Origin: Sporosarcina sp. FSL W7-1349
Lineage (GTDB): Bacteria; Bacillota; Bacilli; Bacillales_A; Planococcaceae
Direction: 5' to 3'
Assembly: GCF_038003045.1 (NCBI RefSeq)
Contig: NZ_JBBOOK010000001.1
Span: forward strand, 1,178,001-1,242,000
DNA length: 64,000 bases
Position 1 is the stretch's first letter. Each line of letters starts with the position of its first letter. Made by a program: the position numbers and the translations under genes. This document shows positions 61,575 to 64,000 of this stretch, in pieces. The notes beneath the pieces were generated by a model that had not been told where the DNA came from, made no database searches, and worked only from the letters and a program-made list of their open reading frames with translations.

Positions 61575-62978
61575 TCACACTTCCTTCGTCCGACGGTACA
61601 CTTTCCGACCGTCGTAGGAGTAGACGATCGGTTTTTCATTGACGATCGTTTCCAGATGGACGATCCGGCCCCAGAGTTGATGGAGATACGGGAGGACGTT
61701 TTCCAAATAAGGCAGGTCGAGTTCAGTCGCTTCGTACTGATGCTTCAAGTATAATTCGCCGTTGCGCAAATAGTCGCCATCCTCGACGACGATGTACGGG
61801 AAGCCGCCGTTGACGCGCATCGATACAAGGCGATCTCGGATTTCCTCGAAATCCTTCGTGCTGATTTTATATTCGGCGCCTTGCTTCTGGAAAATATACA
61901 GATCCTCCTGCTCGATCAATTCCTTCGTCAAGTAATTGCGAATGAACGAGCTGTCCGATTCCACTTCGCGGACGTCATACAGCATGCGCCGGCCGGAACC
62001 GGGTTGGATCCCGAATTTCCGCAATTCTTCCGAAGGGTTATCATACCGTTTTTCAATGTCCTCGAAAATTTTCAAGCCGAGGTAGTACGGGTTGATGGAC
62101 GTCGGGGACGGCTGGATGACGCTGGCGTTCAGCTTCGCGAATTCCAATGTCTCCGACGGGGTCAAGTCCATCTCCCGCAGGATCCGCTGGTGCCAATAAG
62201 TCGCCCAGCCTTCATTCATGATTTTCGTCTCGAGCTGTGGCCAGAAATACAACATTTCCTCCCGCAGCATCGTCAGAATATCCCGCTGCCACTCATCGAG
62301 TTCCCGGCTATGTTCCAAGATGAAAAGCAGGATGTCTTTTTCCGGCTCCAACGGAATTTTCACCCGTTTGGATGTCCCCGGCTTCTTTTCCTTCTCTGTT
62401 CCATTCAAATTCCAAAGGTCGTCATACGGTGTTTTCCGTGGAGCCGACTCCTTCTCCAACTCTTCTTCCCGCGGCTCCCGCCTCATGAGCGTCGGATCGA
62501 CATGCTCCTGGACGGCGAGCACCGCATCGAGGAAACGTTCCACCTTTTCCTTCCCATGAATCAATTCATAATCCGCAATCCGTTCCGCCGTTGCCGCCAT
62601 GCTTTCGACCATATCCCGCCTCGTGTTGGAGAAACGGACGTTATTCTTGAAGAAATCACAGTGGGCGAGAACGTGGGCGACGATCATCTTATTTTGAATC
62701 AAACTGTTCGTATCGAGCAGAAAGGCGTAGCACGGATCGGAGTTGATGACGAGTTCATAGATTTTGCTAAGTCCGAGGTCGTATTGGAGTTTCATCTTAT
62801 GGAATTGCTTTCCGAAGCTCCAATGGGTGAATCGGGTCGGCATGCCATATGCGCCAAATGTGTAAATGATTTCCGCCGGGCAGATCTCGTAGCGCATCGG
62901 ATAGAAATCGAGGCCGAACCCCGTCGCGATTTCCGTGATTTCGTCAATAGCGCGGGACAGTTCCAAATGATCCGTCAA
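61575..62978 (-). CDS. spoVR: SpoVR family protein
   Basis: A 467-residue protein of the SpoVR family, needed for normal spore cortex in Bacillus and found with YhbH/YeaH-type proteins in stress gene sets of other bacteria. Family segments are [33 protein letters not shown] (about 25-57), [10 protein letters not shown] (about 108-117), [30 protein letters not shown] (about 236-265) and [15 protein letters not shown]. The biochemical role is unknown. It overlaps the upstream yhbH-like gene by 4 bp. Confidence 0.95.
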   Translation of the reverse strand: MTDHLELSRAIDEITEIATGFGLDFYPMRYEICPAEIIYTFGAYGMPTRFTHWSFGKQFHKMKLQYDLGLSKIYELVINSDPCYAFLLDTNSLIQNKMIVAHVLAHCDFFKNNVRFSNTRRDMVESMAATAERIADYELIHGKEKVERFLDAVLAVQEHVDPTLMRREPREEELEKESAPRKTPYDDLWNLNGTEKEKKPGTSKRVKIPLEPEKDILLFILEHSRELDEWQRDILTMLREEMLYFWPQLETKIMNEGWATYWHQRILREMDLTPSETLEFAKLNASVIQPSPTSINPYYLGLKIFEDIEKRYDNPSEELRKFGIQPGSGRRMLYDVREVESDSSFIRNYLTKELIEQEDLYIFQKQGAEYKISTKDFEEIRDRLVSMRVNGGFPYIVVEDGDYLRNGELYLKHQYEATELDLPYLENVLPYLHQLWGRIVHLETIVNEKPIVYSYDGRKVYRRTKEV

Positions 62979-64000
62979 TCCGTTCCCCCCTCCGCCGTTT
63001 TTTTGAAGAAACTTTTCAACGCGTGGTAGACATCCTGTTTTTCCTTCAATATATAATGGCGAAATTTCGGATGCTCAATCGTCTTGAACGCGGACATCAT
63101 CGTTGAGTAGCGGCGATGTTCGTTCACTTCCCCATAGCCGAACATATTGCACATCTTCATCAGCTCATCAACGAGCTCCAAGCACAGCTTATTGTCATTG
63201 GACATATTCTCCCCGTCCGAGAAATGGAAAGGGTAAATATTATAGCGCGACGGATTGTATTTTTCTTCGATCAATTGCAGCGCCTTGAGGTAGGCAGAGG
63301 AACATTTCGTCCCGCCACTTTGCCCCTTCGTGAAGAATTGTTCCTCCGTCACGACGCTCGCTTCGATATGGTGAGCGATGAATTCGATTTCCACCGACTG
63401 GTATTGCGACCGCAAAAACTTCGTCATCCAATAGAAGAAACTCCGGGCGATGCTTTTCTCGAAGTTGCCCATCGAACCGCTCGTATCCATCATTGCAAGA
63501 ACGACCGCTTTCGACTCGGGCTTTTGCACATCATCCCACGTCTTGAATCGCAGATCATCGTTATGGATCGGCGAGATAACCGCGCTGCCGAGCAACGCAT
63601 TGCGCTTGATGGCAGAAAGAATAGTCCGCTTCTTATCGATATTGCCGATCAGCCCTTTTTTCCGGATATCGTTAAATTCGATTTTCTCCGTCGTGCTATC
63701 GGCCTGTTCCCGCTCTTCGAGATCCGGCAACGCCATTTCGTCGAATAAAAGCTGTTCCAGCTCGGCGATAGACACTTCGGCTTCGTAATAATCCTGACCT
63801 GGCTTATCCCCCGCTTCTTTCCCTTCGCCGGGACCCTCCCCCGCTTTTTTTGACCCATCCTTCGCAACGACATCGCCGACTTGGCTGTCGCCGCTCCCTT
63901 GCCCGACATGCTTCGATTTGTCATGGTTGTAACGGATCTTATATTCATCCAAGGAGCGGATCGGAATTTTAATGATATCGCTGCCATCCGACATGATGAT
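62975..64000 (-). CDS. yhbH: YhbH/DUF444 family protein, 5' end outside the window
   Basis: The DUF444 family (sporulation protein YhbH, YeaH) has a von Willebrand-like domain; here [16 protein letters not shown] MIDAS residues are seen as [17 protein letters not shown] (DxSxS, about residue 170). Upstream of [22 protein letters not shown] the frame is still open at the window edge. Homologues carry about 50 more N-terminal residues, so this copy is cut by the window and not truncated. It overlaps spoVR by ATGA, the usual partner. It likely works with a PrkA-type kinase encoded further upstream. Confidence 0.9.
   Translation of the reverse strand: MIMSDGSDIIKIPIRSLDEYKIRYNHDKSKHVGQGSGDSQVGDVVAKDGSKKAGEGPGEGKEAGDKPGQDYYEAEVSIAELEQLLFDEMALPDLEEREQADSTTEKIEFNDIRKKGLIGNIDKKRTILSAIKRNALLGSAVISPIHNDDLRFKTWDDVQKPESKAVVLAMMDTSGSMGNFEKSIARSFFYWMTKFLRSQYQSVEIEFIAHHIEASVVTEEQFFTKGQSGGTKCSSAYLKALQLIEEKYNPSRYNIYPFHFSDGENMSNDNKLCLELVDELMKMCNMFGYGEVNEHRRYSTMMSAFKTIEHPKFRHYILKEKQDVYHALKSFFKKTAEGGTD

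Noticed and set aside
61881..63029. 382-codon plus-strand ORF opposite spoVR
   Set aside because: It is an antisense shadow of a well-supported gene with high third-position GC; the product is a His/Arg/Phe-rich artefact without family motifs.
1..64000. CRISPR array, rRNA operon or replication origin
   Set aside because: No regularly spaced identical repeats with unique spacers, no rRNA sequence and no DnaA-box cluster were seen. The minisatellite at 49461-49641 lacks unique spacers.

Overview
The window looks like chromosomal DNA from an endospore-forming member of the Bacillales, most likely the Planococcaceae (Sporosarcina-like). The evidence is SpoVR and a YhbH-type protein at the right edge, a GsiB-like KGG stress protein, YflT, CtaM/DUF420, YugN and YunC homologues, moderate GC content, strong Gram-positive ribosome binding sites, several GTG/TTG starts and candidate sigma-B promoters. 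This is inference from gene content; no 16S gene is present.

Layout. 80-619: pssA. 858-17490: a large catabolic region read leftwards. It holds EtfA/EtfB, thiolase, 3-hydroxyacyl-CoA dehydrogenase, an ADP-forming acyl-CoA synthetase and an acyl-CoA dehydrogenase (unit 1); an MmgE/PrpD protein, an MFS carrier, a fused TRAP permease, a TAXI binding protein and an enoyl-CoA hydratase (unit 2); a hot-dog thioesterase (unit 3); and a PrpR-type sigma-54 activator. The sigma-54 gene rpoN (17739-19103) is divergent from and adjacent to the activator. Each of the three units is preceded by a clear -24/-12 element, so factor, activator and target promoters all lie within 11 kb. The pathway reads as uptake, CoA activation and beta-oxidation of an unidentified carboxylic acid.

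19154-28147: an operon with a very large AAA+ protein carrying three CbbX/SpoVK-type domains plus two membrane proteins, then housekeeping and stress genes (YflT, DUF421, KGG protein, CtaM, YugN, BluB). 28482-36263: a seven-gene operon coding for a formylglycine-generating enzyme, a GlcD/Dld-type oxidase, a TctABC transporter, a Cys-type sulfatase and a GntR/UTRA regulator. It is probably for import, desulfation and oxidation of a sulfate ester of a hydroxycarboxylate. The regulator seems to start at ATA.

36488-38372: a group II intron sitting directly behind the terminator of rtcB. 39788-43134: tRNA-Arg(CCT) followed by a decayed 3.3-kb element bounded by a 3' tRNA repeat and an integrase pseudogene, with a manganese catalase and a ferritin-like protein as intact cargo. 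43265-51494: assorted genes, including a fatty-acid hydroxylase family protein, GDPD, PsiE, paired SMR exporters, an amidohydrolase with its permease, a minisatellite and glnA. 51634-54973: a TPP riboswitch with tenA and a thiamin-precursor ABC transporter. 55036-56668: an ABC-F protein behind a transcription attenuator. 57761-61399: TatC, TatA, a GMC-type flavoprotein and its Tat-signal subunit (apparent ATC start). 61575-64000: spoVR and a yhbH-like gene cut by the window end.

The two most interesting systems are the self-contained sigma-54 acyl-CoA regulon and the sulfatase/FGE/TctABC/oxidase operon. Neither substrate can be read from sequence alone.
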